In this document: positions 10,448 to 22,537 of the stretch, piece after piece
Layout: the number at the start of each line of letters is the position of its first letter
Position numbering within the stretch: position 1 is the first letter of the stretch
From: Conus ventricosus
Taxonomy: Eukaryota > Mollusca > Gastropoda > Neogastropoda > Conidae
Length of the DNA: 64,000 nucleotides
Assembly: GCA_018398815.1 (NCBI GenBank)
Contig: CM031595.1
Location: 51,208,102-51,272,101, forward strand
Direction: 5' to 3'
Translations under genes and position numbers: made by a program
The notes under the pieces: model-generated
What the model was told of the DNA's origin: nothing
Database searches by the model: none
What the model saw: the letters and a program-made list of their open reading frames with translations, nothing else

Positions 10448-11475
10448 AAAAAAACCTGGTTCACTCAAAAATCAGTAGGTCACCAGCGCGCATGTTAAAA
10501 AAAGAGAGTGCGACTCAGTCTGCTGGCCCCTGGAGCAAAATTTGGCAACAAGGGGTCGCACATGATATTTAAAAAGTTAAAAACAATGGCCAGGTTAAGG
10601 CCTAGGTAACCATAAAATATCTGGGGAAGTTAAAATAGAAAAATCAGCCAATATGCAGATCTCAAGACTGTCGTATCAATTTGATTTTTAAAAGAGACTG
10701 CATTTGTGGCAATCTTGATGGCACCCGGCAGTGAGTTCCACAGCCTTACAGAACTAGGATAAAATGAATGTAAATGGCTGTCAATATTTGATGCAGGTAT
10801 CGCATAAGATTGACCGCCACTCCTGGTGCTACTTTTATTCAATACTAGTTGTTCCATTGGGATATCAATTAGTTTAGCTCTGCCTTTGAAGAAGGTATTA
10901 AGTTTAATAAAAGCTCTTCTCTCTTCTAAGGGTTTCCATTCTAATTTCCTCATGTTCTTCCTAGTATTCCCTTTCTCTCTGATATGGTTCCCTGTTACGA
11001 ACCGTGCTGCTCTCTTCTGAATCTTTTCGAGGTTATCAATGTCCTTTAGATTGCAAGGATCCCAGACTGAGCAACCATATTCCAGTACTGGTCTAACCAG
11101 TGTTTTATAGCAGTCGTCCTTAACCTTTTGGGGGCAGTCGTTGATATTCCTGTATAAGAAAGCTAAGATGTTGTTTGCTTTCTTACATACTAAATTGTAA
11201 TGTTCTTTCCATTTGAGACGACTATCTATAATCACGCCTAAATATTTTGCAGCATTGGTTTCTTTAAGAATAGTATTGTGAATAGAGTATTCTGATCTAG
11301 TTGGTGAGCGTTTATTACACATACGCAACAATTGGCACTTCTGGGAATGAAACTCCATTTTTCAAGTTCTTTCCCACTCTTGTAAAGCGTTTAGATCTTC
11401 TTGTAGAATGCGTGTATCATTCTTGCTTCTGACTGTTCTCTATACTAAGCTGTCATCTGCAAAAAGCCTTACGGT
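10448..11475 (-). mobile_element. 5'-truncated non-LTR retrotransposon, copy 2 (-)
   Basis: This is the inverted counterpart of copy 1. The FADD motif lies at about 11450-11463 on the minus strand. The 242-codon ORF at 10630-11358 is intact and continuous where copy 1 is broken, and includes NLEKIQKRAARFVTGNHIRE. The 3' end (10448-10500) reads into a short A tail on the minus strand. Homology to copy 1 begins at TAAGGCTTTTTGCAG in both copies. Confidence 0.85.
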
Positions 11476-11479
11476 TTAC

Positions 11480-12420
11480 GATCTCTTACGCTGGGTGTAT
11501 ATAGAGCAAGCTGTTCCCAGACTGAAGTCTGTGTACAGCCGTGTCCACTCCCCACAACCCTCTCTACCCCGTCCTCCCCTCCCCTCTCCTATCTTCTCTT
11601 CTATCGAGTGCGGTTGTTCTCCAAATCATCACCCAAAACTCCCACAGTCTTTTACTACTGTGTCAGAATCGTCAGCAAGATGATGATGGACACAAGAACG
11701 ACTCTAACAAAAATCATCAAGTTTCCGATACCGTCCTCTTCACACTCCCTCCATCCTTTCTCCCACACATGCTTATAATGGAAAGAAAAAAAATATTACA
11801 CCAGTCTGGCCCCTGACTGTTGATCCCACGGAACAAATAAATTAACATGTCACTTCTGTTATTTTTGTATATGCCGTTCTTTAAACACAATCTTTTGATA
11901 GTGGTGACTGTTTTCCTTTTTTCTTTTCCTTTTCTTTCTTTCTTTCTTTCTTCCTTCCTTTCTTTCTTTCTATTTTTTTTTTTTAAGAACAGAAAAGCGG
12001 ACTTGCATTCATAATCGCAGATATAGCTTAACAAAGGAATACACATGAAGCGCAATCAATCTTTTAGGATCAATACTACAGATCCCAGCATAAATACGTC
12101 GATACATCAAGGTGGAAATGTGTGTCGGAGGGCTGTCTGGAACGGTGAGATTAGCCTCAGATACTCTTTAAGAACAAGCCGCTTACAATAGGTTCTTCTT
12201 TTCTTCTGTTGGACGAAGTTACCAAACGGATTCAGCAACTGTTTGCAGTTCGGTTGTATCATGACTTGAGCAGGGGCATCTTCCAGTCAAAATCAACAAG
12301 CCATCTTCAGGGCCACTAAGGCGTAGGTCCGCTCATGGGGTCCAGGTCGGACAGAGACGCTCTTGCAAGCCCTTAGTCGATATTGTGGCATTGTTGAACT
12401 TAAGATTGGGAGTTAATGGG
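11480..12420. other. Noncoding, includes a long pyrimidine tract
   Basis: Contains a C-rich stretch near 11555-11600 and an uninterrupted CTTT-type pyrimidine tract at about 11914-11985. No coding exon was recognised. Confidence 0.5.
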
Positions 12421-12433
12421 GACAGGAAGAATG

Positions 12434-12540
12434 CGGTATGTGCGTGCGTGCGTGCGTGCGTGTGTGTATGTGTGCGCGCGCGCGCGTGCGTGCATGCGTG
12501 CGTGTGTGCGTGCGTGTGTGTGTGAGCGCACGCGCGGTCA
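12434..12540. repeat. (GT)n/(GC)n alternating purine-pyrimidine tract
   Basis: About 100 bp of TGCG, TGTG and CGCG steps. Alternating purine-pyrimidine tracts of this composition can adopt Z-DNA; that is a general property, not evidence of function here. Confidence 0.9.
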
Positions 12541-12561
12541 CGTGCGAAAGAATTTTTGTTC

Positions 12562-12830
12562 TCCTTTCACTGATGCTCTCATTTAGTGTGATTGACACGA
12601 TGGCTGCTCTCATTCAGTGTGATTGACACGATGGCTGCTCTCATTCAGTGTGATTGACATGATGGCTGCTCTCATTCAGTGTGATTGACACAATGGCTGC
12701 TCTCATTTAGTGTGATTGACACGATGGCTGCTCTTATTCAGTGTGATTGACACAATGGCTGCTCTCATTCAGTGTGATTGACACAATGGCTGCTCTCATT
12801 TAGTGTGATTGACACGATAGCCACCCTCAA
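12562..12830. repeat. 31-bp minisatellite, about 8-9 copies
   Basis: The unit contains TGATTGACACGATGGCTGCT followed by CTCATT(C/T)AGTG. Copies differ by a few substitutions (ACG/ACA/ATG before ATGG, and CATT/TATT), so they are distinct and not assembly echoes. Confidence 0.95.
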
Positions 12831-12839
12831 ATAGAAATC

Positions 12840-14395
12840 TCCAGGAAAATGGAGAAGAGACACTTGTCTCTTCAAGTTTTAAAAAATCCTCAACAACCTT
12901 GTAGCTATATCAAAAGAAGATAGCCTTGTTCCCCCTCCCCCCCTCCCAAAAAAAAAGAAAAAAGAAAGAAAAAAGAAAGACAGTTGTGTGATTCTCATCG
13001 ACAGCCTCCATTCTTCACTGCAGAGAAATGGCAGGAATTCACATTTCAAGTGACAATCAGTGGGTCAAACTCTATGCCAGAAAGTGCCACGTGTCTAGGT
13101 TCACTCTGTAACTTCCATTCAGGACTAGGTAGTGAAAAGCTGAGACTTGCACTGTTAATAGGCTTCCTCTTTTTTTTGTTTTTGTTTTTTTTGTTATTAT
13201 TATGTACACCACCCATGGCACAGCAACCAAAGTGTTGATTGTGGACATGAACGGGCAGAACCAGACTGCGGTGTCCACCATGTTGATGATTTTGATAATC
13301 TGTAGATGATTCTGGTGGTGAAGTGGGCATTAGTTAATGTGGCTGGCTGCCTGGTTCATCAATCTCAACCAGTGGGGATGGATGAGGAGAAGAGAGAGGG
13401 CGAGGTGAAAACTGGTTGGTGTGGGACTGAGGGGGGGGGGGGGGGGATTGATGGGTATGCAGGAGGTGTTCAAATCGGGGATTTCAAGCCCTCATCAGTT
13501 CTGTTGGTGATGACACATCCTCTGGTGGAATACAGTTCAGCTCACTGATGTGGAAAAGACGGAGTTTCTCCTGTGGCTGATCTTACATACAGGAAGGAGA
13601 TAGGTCAGTTGAAGCCAGTCTTGAGGTTGGTGCTTATCTGTATGCAAGATTTTATGCGCAATGGAAGTCACAGATCAGATCAATATATTTAGGAAGGCCA
13701 AAGAATTTGTGTCAATGGCCAGACAACCTCATCGAAGAGACTCAATATTGGCTGTGAAATTGAGAATTGAACGAACTTTTGAGGGATTAAAATGTTATGT
13801 ATTTTGGGTATATTTACTGATCCCTGGGCCTAACCCTGGCTGGAAAGGATGAGGAAGATGACAAATCAATCATCGTTGACACAAGAGTGACAACAGATCA
13901 CCAGCATGACAATGCTGCAAGCCCCCAACACCGTTTTAACAACTCCCAAAAATGTAGACAGTAAGACAGAAAACGGCAAACTCAAAAGCGCTCAGCCAGG
14001 TTTCCTCTCCCTCTAGGACTTAATCAGGTTAAAACCACCACCATCAGCCACACACCTGTTCAGAGGTAGCTCCAATTTAAATCAAGATTGGTCCACTTGC
14101 TGATATGCCACGTGTAATACTGATGCTTGTGTGCTTCTGTCAGAGTTAAGATGCTTGTTCAAACCCTTTCACTTGTTTTGCTGTTAGGTGGAGTTCTGTC
14201 CAAACAAAAAAGGTTTTGATGTGGTCTATGGGCACTCTTGTTTTGGACAGGGGCTGGTTTGTTATGCAGGGGTCCTGCCACTACACTCAGCAGGTTACTA
14301 GGAATGTTGGTGGTGGAACAGGAGACATGCTCAGAGGAGGGAAAGAAGAGGGTATTTCAGGGATGGGCAGAGAACAGTGTGCTAAAGGTGTCATA
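12840..14395. other. Noncoding stretch
   Basis: Holds poly-A, poly-T and a poly-G run (about 13429-13446) and chance ORFs below 100 codons without recognisable domains. Confidence 0.5.
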
Positions 14396-14397
14396 AG

Positions 14398-14563
14398 GGA
14401 AGGTGTATTGAATAAGAGTTTGGGGTTTGCCTAGTGTACTAGTCAAAGAATGATGTTTGCTGTAGCTCGGGAGTCATGGTGGGAAGGTGTATTGAATAAG
14501 AGTTTGGGGTTTGCCTAGTGTACTAGTCAAAGAATGATGTTTGCTGTAGCTCAGGAGTCATGG
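14398..14563. repeat. 83-bp direct tandem duplication
   Basis: The block starting GGGAAGGTGTATTGAATAAG is present twice with an 83-bp offset and differs at about one visible position (CTCGGGAG versus CTCAGGAG). It looks recent. Confidence 0.95.
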
Positions 14564-14780
14564 TCATATCGCCTACTCTGTAAAACTCTTCACAAAGTTC
14601 AGGGAGGACCACTTCATCCAACATGTAGGTGGAAAACCATATACAAGGCATTGCTGGTGTCCATCTCTCATCGTTGGTTGTCGATAGGAAGCCATCATGT
14701 TGGACGTTTTTGTTTCTCTCCTTTTTTTTTTTGGTTGAATGGGAAGGGAGGGGGAATGAACTGGCCAAAAAGAGAAAGAA

Positions 14781-14781
<1 letters not shown>

Positions 14782-14826
<45 letters not shown>
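14782..14826. repeat. (GT)n microsatellite
   Basis: About 44 bp of uninterrupted GT. Confidence 0.97.
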
Positions 14827-14827
<1 letters not shown>

Positions 14828-17800
14828 AATGAGCGTATGTGTGCGTGTACATACTAAACAGCACATGCACCATTTCTATTATTAATCTTTTGTTCTAAAG
14901 TGCCACCGACTTCATTATTTTAACAGATCCACTCTGATGACATGACATGACACAGGGCACATCTCAATGCTTGGCAGCATTGTACAAATGTTTCGCCATG
15001 GACATTGTTATGCCAACAAGAAAACGTTCAGATGCCTGACTTCACACACTTAATCATCAAATAAGGTTTAAAAGACACACCGGATAGCTACTAGATGCCG
15101 ACCAGTATGTTGGTCACAAGCTGGCAATGACTAGCCATTGATGAAAATATCATTACAACGGATGCTTGCTGTCCAAGAGCTGCACTACATGCCATCTGCC
15201 GGTTGGGGAGGGGGGGGGGGGAGATTTGGTCTGTGAAAGTTGACCATTATACTCTGTGTTGAGACACTTAGGTGAACTTTCCTGAAATCTGTAGAGCCTG
15301 TTCTGATCAAAAGTAACTATACAAGACATCACCTGCAAAAACCCTCCAACTGGCAACATAAACTGCTTGACCACTGACCATGTTGATCAGAAGTCCTTGG
15401 AATTTGCTGATACAGAAGACTGTCACAAATCACCATGAGGATGGATGGGAGGACGGGGGTGGGGGCTGAAATTCAGATTCCTTTGGAAAAAAAAAACAAA
15501 AACAGAAAAAAAGAAAAGAGGAGTCAGAGAGTGATATCAATGAAATATTCATGAACTTACAAATGCTGATATCATCATGGTATTGAATGATAGCTCGAAA
15601 AACAATTCATGTGTTTCTAGATATACATAAAACAATATTTACAAGCACCCGTCAAAAAACCCACAAACAAAAAAAGAAAAGAAAGAATGGGATTCAACAC
15701 ATGCCAAATGTTACGGACAACACACAAGCCATTTTTTTAAAACCCATCTTTTATTTTATTTCAAAACAACAATTTTTGTCATTCACAAATATCATTGTAA
15801 CAAAACATCCATGGCTGAACTAGACGCTGCAACCACCCTTGCCCTTCTCAACCCCTCTCCTCCCCCCCCCCCCCCCCCCCCCCCCCATTTTGAATGAAAT
15901 ATCCATTTTCATTAGTAGAGGTTTCCTATATCTCAGTAGCGAATGAATGATGTAAGTTTGAGCAAATCGTCAATAAATAAATACATACTTGTACTTGCAT
16001 CTGTTTTGGTTGCAGCGCATTTTGCTGGCTAATGATTGAGGATTCATATGTGTTTATAATGATTAAATCAACAGAGATCAGTTCCTGAATGAATAAAACT
16101 GTGTTTATAATCTGTTCTTTAAACACACCAAAAAGGAATTAAATCTCCCCTCTAAAATTTCTGATAAATATTTTTCATGTAAAACTCTTTTAACTAATAA
16201 AAAAAAAAAGTGTTACAAGCATTCTTCTAATGATCAAGAGCTTAAAGATGGACAGACAAACAGAGCAGCAGACACTTTACACTCACACATACTCTCTCTC
16301 TCCCACCCTCCACACACACAAACCTCATCAACTTGACTTCATTTCATATTTATAAATTGAAGTATGAAACAAAACTGATACTGAAGTAATGAATAACGTA
16401 TACTGGAATAATAATGCATGTGTATAAATTAACTGCTAAAAACAAAAACAAAACCAAGTTACTGAAACATTTACTGCAATACATCATGATAACTCTCATA
16501 CAAATTTGGACCCATTCTGAGACAGCTTGAGGGGAGAGAGAGGAGAGAGAGAGAGAGAGGGGAGAGAGAGAGGAGGGGAGGGAGGGAACATAGGGTGGGT
16601 AGTAGGGGAATAAATAATTTCAGCATATAAATAGTTACCATGTACTAAAAAAAAACCCAAACAAACAGAATGTTCCAAACATGACCACACACAAAAAAAT
16701 TGCACAATATGTGAAACTGTTAAAGCGTTGGACCCATATATCAGCTCCACAGCCATAACACACACTGCCCAGCTTTCATTTAATATTGTAACTGTTAACT
16801 ACACATCCCCTTTTAGATCACAGAAAATCCATTCACTCTTTTATAAACGTGTTCCATCTCTCGTGTTGGAAAGAATAAAAATCTGATTTGAAGAAAATCT
16901 TTTTTTTGACAAAGTGTAAGGGGTTGGGATGCAGTGGAGGAGTGGTGGCTATTCAATTCCATTTCTTTCCTTACAAAGAGAAATACTCTTTTCTTTTCTT
17001 TCTTTTGCCTTCTTAGCCATCATGAGAATGAATTTAAACTTGGTCTGGAGGAAACCATTACATGCAACTGTAAAGCTATACACTTGGGGGTGGGGGGGGG
17101 GGGAGCAACATACTGACTGACTGAAACCCAAATTTTTTGTCAGATTAACTCAAGGTTGTACTGACAGAGCAACATACACGCACATGCACTCGCACAAATT
17201 TGTTCAAACTTCAACATGATGAAGGTTCCAAGTTGAACAATCTGCATCACTGTTAATGCCAAGGGGAGGATGATCAAGAAGGCTGTATACATGCCCAACA
17301 AAGTAATCCTAATCATGTTCAGTCCTCATCACCTGGTTAAAACGACTCATTGCAGATGCTGCAGAGAATCTGTGCATACTTTTCAGAAACCTCACATGAA
17401 AAGGAAAGTCAACCCTTCAAAATGGCTTTCTTGGACAAGTCTGTGTGAACCAGTTATCAGAGACGTGTCCATCCTCCGCACCTCTCACTGTCAACATGGC
17501 AGCAGTTTTAAAAAACTTGGCACACTCTTGCCTTCCTCCCCACTCCCTCATCCCCCTCCCCCAAGCCACTCCACAAAATGTTTTGTTTTTCCAGTTGTGT
17601 TTATACTATCTAACACATGTTACATCATGTTGTGTTTTAAAAAGTACAGGCAGTGCTTCAAACAGGAAGTGGGCAGTGTTTAGAATGATTCTAAATACAC
17701 TGTGCTTTTCATTTCAAATTACAGACAAAAGAGAGCGAAAAAAAAAAAAAAAGGTGGAGAAAGCTATAGGAAAAAAAAAATGAATAGCAGAATGAACAAA

Positions 17801-18620
17801 CTGCTATCAAAAGCTTTTCAAACATGTGAATACTTTAAAAAAAATCACTACCTAGCAAAAAATCACAGATATTCAACGTGTGGTCATGGTAAAAATTGGT
17901 CAACTGCAATTACCTGCATAGCAGTGCTGCTACAGTCCATACAATTGGCCCTGAAATGTCATTTTAAAAACCACAAACAATAACATGCTATGAGAGACAA
18001 ATTGAGAAAAAAAAACAACAGAAAATTACACACAGTCCAACTTGCTTCCCTTCCCTCTCCTTCCCCTTGACGCCAAATAAGTAAAACATTTTTTTATGGT
18101 ACAAAATCACCACTGGTGATTAAAAGCAAAACATCACCTTCAGACAATAATTTATGTGCAGTATTTAGTAAAGACTGGATTCTCCCCAAATCCCCCATGA
18201 AATGACAACATTTGTTTTGGAAAAAAAGTACGACACAAAAACAAGAAAAAGATATGTTCATTAATCACATACAATCGCACAACAATCCAATGTCAGGCTT
18301 TTTTTCCACCTGATTTAACATAAATCTCCTTTCAATACATTTCAGACAAGAAGAAGCAAATAACAAGCTACTCAACATACATATATGTATGAGGATTGAT
18401 GACATGGATGGAGTAGGAAGTAATAATTGTCAATCTACACTATTCATTTCAACTGCTTTTAAATAAAGCTTTGGAAAATCCCAATGGCATTTGGACTTGA
18501 TAACCTGAGACTTTCTGCCTAAAAACAACATTGGTATGGACTTAAGATGGTCGACATTGAAGTATAGGTCTGTAAAAATCATTGGTTGAAAGCTTGATTT
18601 TCCTCAGTTCATTGCCCTTG

Positions 18621-18623
<3 letters not shown>

Positions 18624-18668
<45 letters not shown>
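18624..18668. repeat. (GA)n microsatellite
   Basis: About 44 bp of GA repeats. Confidence 0.97.
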
Positions 18669-18670
<2 letters not shown>

Positions 18671-20157
18671 GGAGAAAATAAGTGATAAAAAACCTTTGTT
18701 AAACAGCTCCTCTCAAAGGGATTTAAAGGACAAAAGCCCCAAAAGAATCATGAATGATAACTCCACTAAAACAACCACAACAAAGATGCTGTTGACATGA
18801 ATGACGGCTTTGTGTTTGCATTTGGCTGTCAGTAACAAGATTTTGTTGGCAGATCAGACTATTTCCAGCAGAACATAAAATTGCTAATGGTGTACTTTTA
18901 AACAAAAGTGAGTGTATTTTCTACAAAGAGTATGTACAAATCTTATAATTTTTTTGTAAAAGAGGAGGAACAGGGGTATGTTTCATCATCCATTTTTTTG
19001 TAAAAGCAAGAGGATGGGCGAGGGATTCGTTTTAACCTGCCATCACACAGTAGCCAGCAGAAGGTAGAGGGTTACCCATCTTGTATGAATACAGCAAAAA
19101 TAGTTTCTTCCAACACAAATTACTTTCAAATCTGATTCATTAGCATGCCTTGGCATACACTTGTGCCTCCCAACGTCTTTTTTCTCTCTCTCGATATTTC
19201 AGGACTTAAAGTTGTTGTTTCTATTGTTTCAGAGTATCAGCAAGTTGTTGAAAAAAAGACCCAACCAGGCACGATTTTGTGCTTGCGAGTTAGCAAGAGT
19301 TGTCATTCTTTGGTCTTCAGACATCAAGACAATACCTTAGTTATACCTTAGTTACATTCCACAAGTGCAATTACCACTCAAGAACTTCATCTTGAGATCC
19401 TCCTCCCTCCACACATATTTTTTCATTGGTTTATCATGTCTGTTGTATTTTGCAAAACATGTGTTCAAAATAAAGCGAAATCCTATGGGTAAACAGGTCT
19501 GCACCCAGTGGACAAATGGATACAGAAGAGATACTGCAAATCATGGATATCAGATTTTTCTTCCACAATTGCAATATTGGACCACTTCAGTTTTCATCTG
19601 TCTAGTACATTGTTTAAAATCAATTCTTAAGCATCAATGCAGCAATTTACCACGCACCTATTCCACTCATTTTCATCAACCTCCCAGACCTCTTTGCAAT
19701 TTCCCTGAAAAGCAGGTTCTCAATCACTCTGGTTACTGTTCATGCCAACAAAATGGTGTTCTGCTACCAAGAACTAAATGCTAGCCTGGTGTGTGAGCAT
19801 GTCATTTTAGTTTCTTACTCTAAGTGTACATAGCATCACACGTAATGTAGGTTTATGCTGCAGTGAAAAAGAGGCATTATACTAACACAGCATGAAATCA
19901 CAGGTCATTTGCTTTATCCACCCCAAGTCTTGTTAAACTTCTGCTACCATCAAACTATCTTCAAGCAAATGAGGAAATGAATGTGTGTGTGCCTTAATGT
20001 GTAAGCAAGCATTTATACCATAGACAACTGTTGTTGTTTTTTTTTTCCAAAAGAAGCCAATTTCACAGAATGTCAGGAATCATAAAATTTTTCAAATTTC
20101 TTCAGGCTTCAAAAACACAATCAGTACTATAAACATTGTTTTCTCTTAAATTCTCTG

Positions 20158-20162
<5 letters not shown>

Positions 20163-20201
<39 letters not shown>

Positions 20202-20221
20202 TGTGTGTGTGTGTGCGTGTG
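20163..20221. repeat. (GT)n microsatellite
   Basis: GT repeats with two interruptions (GAGT and GCGT). Confidence 0.95.
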
Positions 20222-20989
20222 CAGTCTGTAAATCATTACAATTAGGAGCTCACCTAAGGAAACCTTAACTGGTCATCTCAAAGCTTTCTTCCCAGCTAAC
20301 TCATCCTGATGTTGTGTACAGGTTTCAACACACACAATATCTATGTGCTTCCTCTGCCTTGTCATACAAAGAAACGTGATAACATTGCAAAAAAAAGAAG
20401 AAAAAAAACTTGATGAAAATCATGCAGCAAACAAAAAATTGCTACATGACTCATGGGCAAACTATATGACCAATGTTGGGTGTACCAGAGGAAATGACCT
20501 ATCAGAGTGGAATATTACATGTGTATATGTGTGAGTGTACATAGGTGTGTATTATGTGCTAATACTTACCTGGCAAATGTGCAATGTCATATGGATCAAG
20601 ACATCACAGTAATATAATTCTGTGAACAGATCTGTTCTACTCAGAACAAACCAGTCATAATCTCAGACAGAACAAGTAATACGTTTAGTAAACAGTCAAA
20701 ATGTGTTAAATTTTTTTTTTTGGTCAATGTTTAAATGTAATTTGCAATATTCTTCATTTCCCCCAGATGCAGCCTGTTGAACCTCTTTTATCCGTGATGT
20801 TATTTAAAGTGGTATTTGAATCCCATATGTGTTCCATTAAAATAAGAGTTTAAAAAGAAAATGGTGATATGGCTAGGTGTGCAAGCAATTTGATGTACTG
20901 TTAAGAATGTCAAGTGCAGTGACAGGAAAAGATTTAAACCATTTCTTGTTGGGGAAAAAGAGGGAGCATGTTACTTTGGGTTCCTGCAC

Positions 20990-21300
20990 CCACCCATACC
21001 CCCACCCACCCCCGCCATCTCATCTTCTGTGCCCTCAGTAGCATTACACCACACAGCTCATTTCAGCTCCCCCCCACACAGCCACACTGAGACCTGTCCT
21101 GATGGAGCCCTAGCACTGGAACTCCACAAGGAGCTATCCTTATCAAGCTGTCATGAGGTAACTCATCAGTCACTTCAGTGGCCTTCAGAGGTGCCTGTTG
21201 TGACCCAACACATGCAGAACACCATCTACCTTAAGCTCCCTACCAATGCAGATATTTAGTTGTGATGGCAGTGTGTGCGAGCGTCCAAATCTATAAGTCG
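20990..21300 (+). repeat. Dispersed ~0.5-kb repeat family, copy 3 (partial)
   Basis: Aligns by eye with 8460-8730: the GGTG/GCGCCTGTT block, ACATGCAGAACACCATCTAC versus ACATACGCAGGACACCACCT, and the CCCTAC...TTTAGT(T/C)G block that follows. Diverged, and truncated at the 3' side. Confidence 0.5.
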
Positions 21301-21549
21301 CCAAAGTCTGTGTGTGTTTATACACTGCCACATACATACCTTGACATACTATGAGTACTGACAATCAATACTGAATTGTAGAGGAAACTTTACTTTCTGC
21401 TTTGGGGATTTGACACTTCAGTCATAGACATACAATCAAAGCCATCAACATGCCTTGGTTCACTAATCATAGTAACACTGCAGCTAAAAAAGCTTTCAAC
21501 AAGAAAGACTGTCCATAAGACTAACCAGCTGTACACTGAAGTAAAAATA

Positions 21550-22320
21550 ATGTGAACTACAGCCCAGCCAAAATGGAACACAGCCCACACATCATCATGT
21601 GGGACACAGCCAGCCAGCATCATACAGAATACAGCTCAGCAAACATTATGTGGGCTACAGCAAAGCCAAAATCACGTGGGCTACAGCCCAGCCAACATCA
21701 TAAAAGATACAGCCCAGCCAACACTGTGTGGAATACAGCCAGCCACGTCAACATCATGTGGGGCATAGCCCAGCCAACATCATGTGGCACATGGCCCAGC
21801 AAATCATGTAAGATACAGCCCAGCCAACATCATGAGGGATACAGTCCATCCAAAATCATGAGGGACATGGCCCAGCCAACATCATGTAAGATACAGCCCA
21901 GCCAACATCATGAGGGATACAGTCCACCCAACATCATGAGGGACATAGCCAACCAACATCATATGGGATACAGCCCAGCCAACATGGTGTAGGCTACAAA
22001 CACAGCCAACACTGTGTGGGATATGGCACAGCTGACATTGTGTGGGATACAGCCTGGCCATCTTCATGAGGGATATAGCCCAGCCAATTTCATGTGGGAT
22101 ACAGCCCAGCCATCTTTATGATGGATACAGCCCCGCCAACTTCATGAGGGATACAGCCCAGCCAATATCATGTGGGATACAGCCCTACCAACATCGTGTG
22201 AGACACAGCCCAGCCAACATCCTGTGGGATACAGCCCAGCCAAAATCATGTGATATTCAACCCAACCAAAATCATGTTATATGCAGCCCAGCTAAACTCA
22301 TGGAATAAAACCCTGCCAAT
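21550..22320. repeat. ~26-bp minisatellite, roughly 28 copies
   Basis: The unit carries ACAGCCCAGCCAACATCATG followed by (A/T)G(A/G)G(G/A)GAT. Copies are imperfect and vary between 24 and 31 bp. The 146-codon ORF across it is a by-product of the repeat. Confidence 0.9.
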
Positions 22321-22537
22321 GCCAAGGGTCATTACAGGGCTAACAGCAATATGGATGCCATTTTCTCTCTGGTAGGGTCATATGACTTTGTGAATGGTGA
22401 AAGCACTGATGCTGTGGATGGGAAACAAGTCCAGCATTTTTGTGAAAATGTTTAGACTTGTATGTCACCAAATGATTCAAGTCACATATTAAATGATGAT
22501 TGTAAATTCAAGGAGGTTGTGAATTGTAAATAAGTTA

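Larger units (their letters stand above)
14880..20985. other. Long AT-rich noncoding region with simple repeats
   Basis: I find no exon, domain or dispersed-repeat copy here. It contains a poly-C run (about 15861-15887), poly-G runs near 15206-15221 and 17090-17103, a GA-rich block near 16526-16590, (GA)n at 18624-18668, (GT)n at 20163-20221 and many A or T tracts. ORFs up to about 139 codons exist, but their composition is that of random AT-rich DNA. Part of it could be distal 3' UTR of the PKC gene, which cannot be shown from the sequence alone. Confidence 0.5.

Noticed and set aside
17270..17683. 137-codon plus-strand ORF
   Set aside because: Composition is typical of AT-rich noncoding DNA with C-rich tracts; overlapping frames are similarly open and no motif is present.
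21552..21992. 146-codon ORF
   Set aside because: Translation of the ~26-bp minisatellite at 21550-22320.
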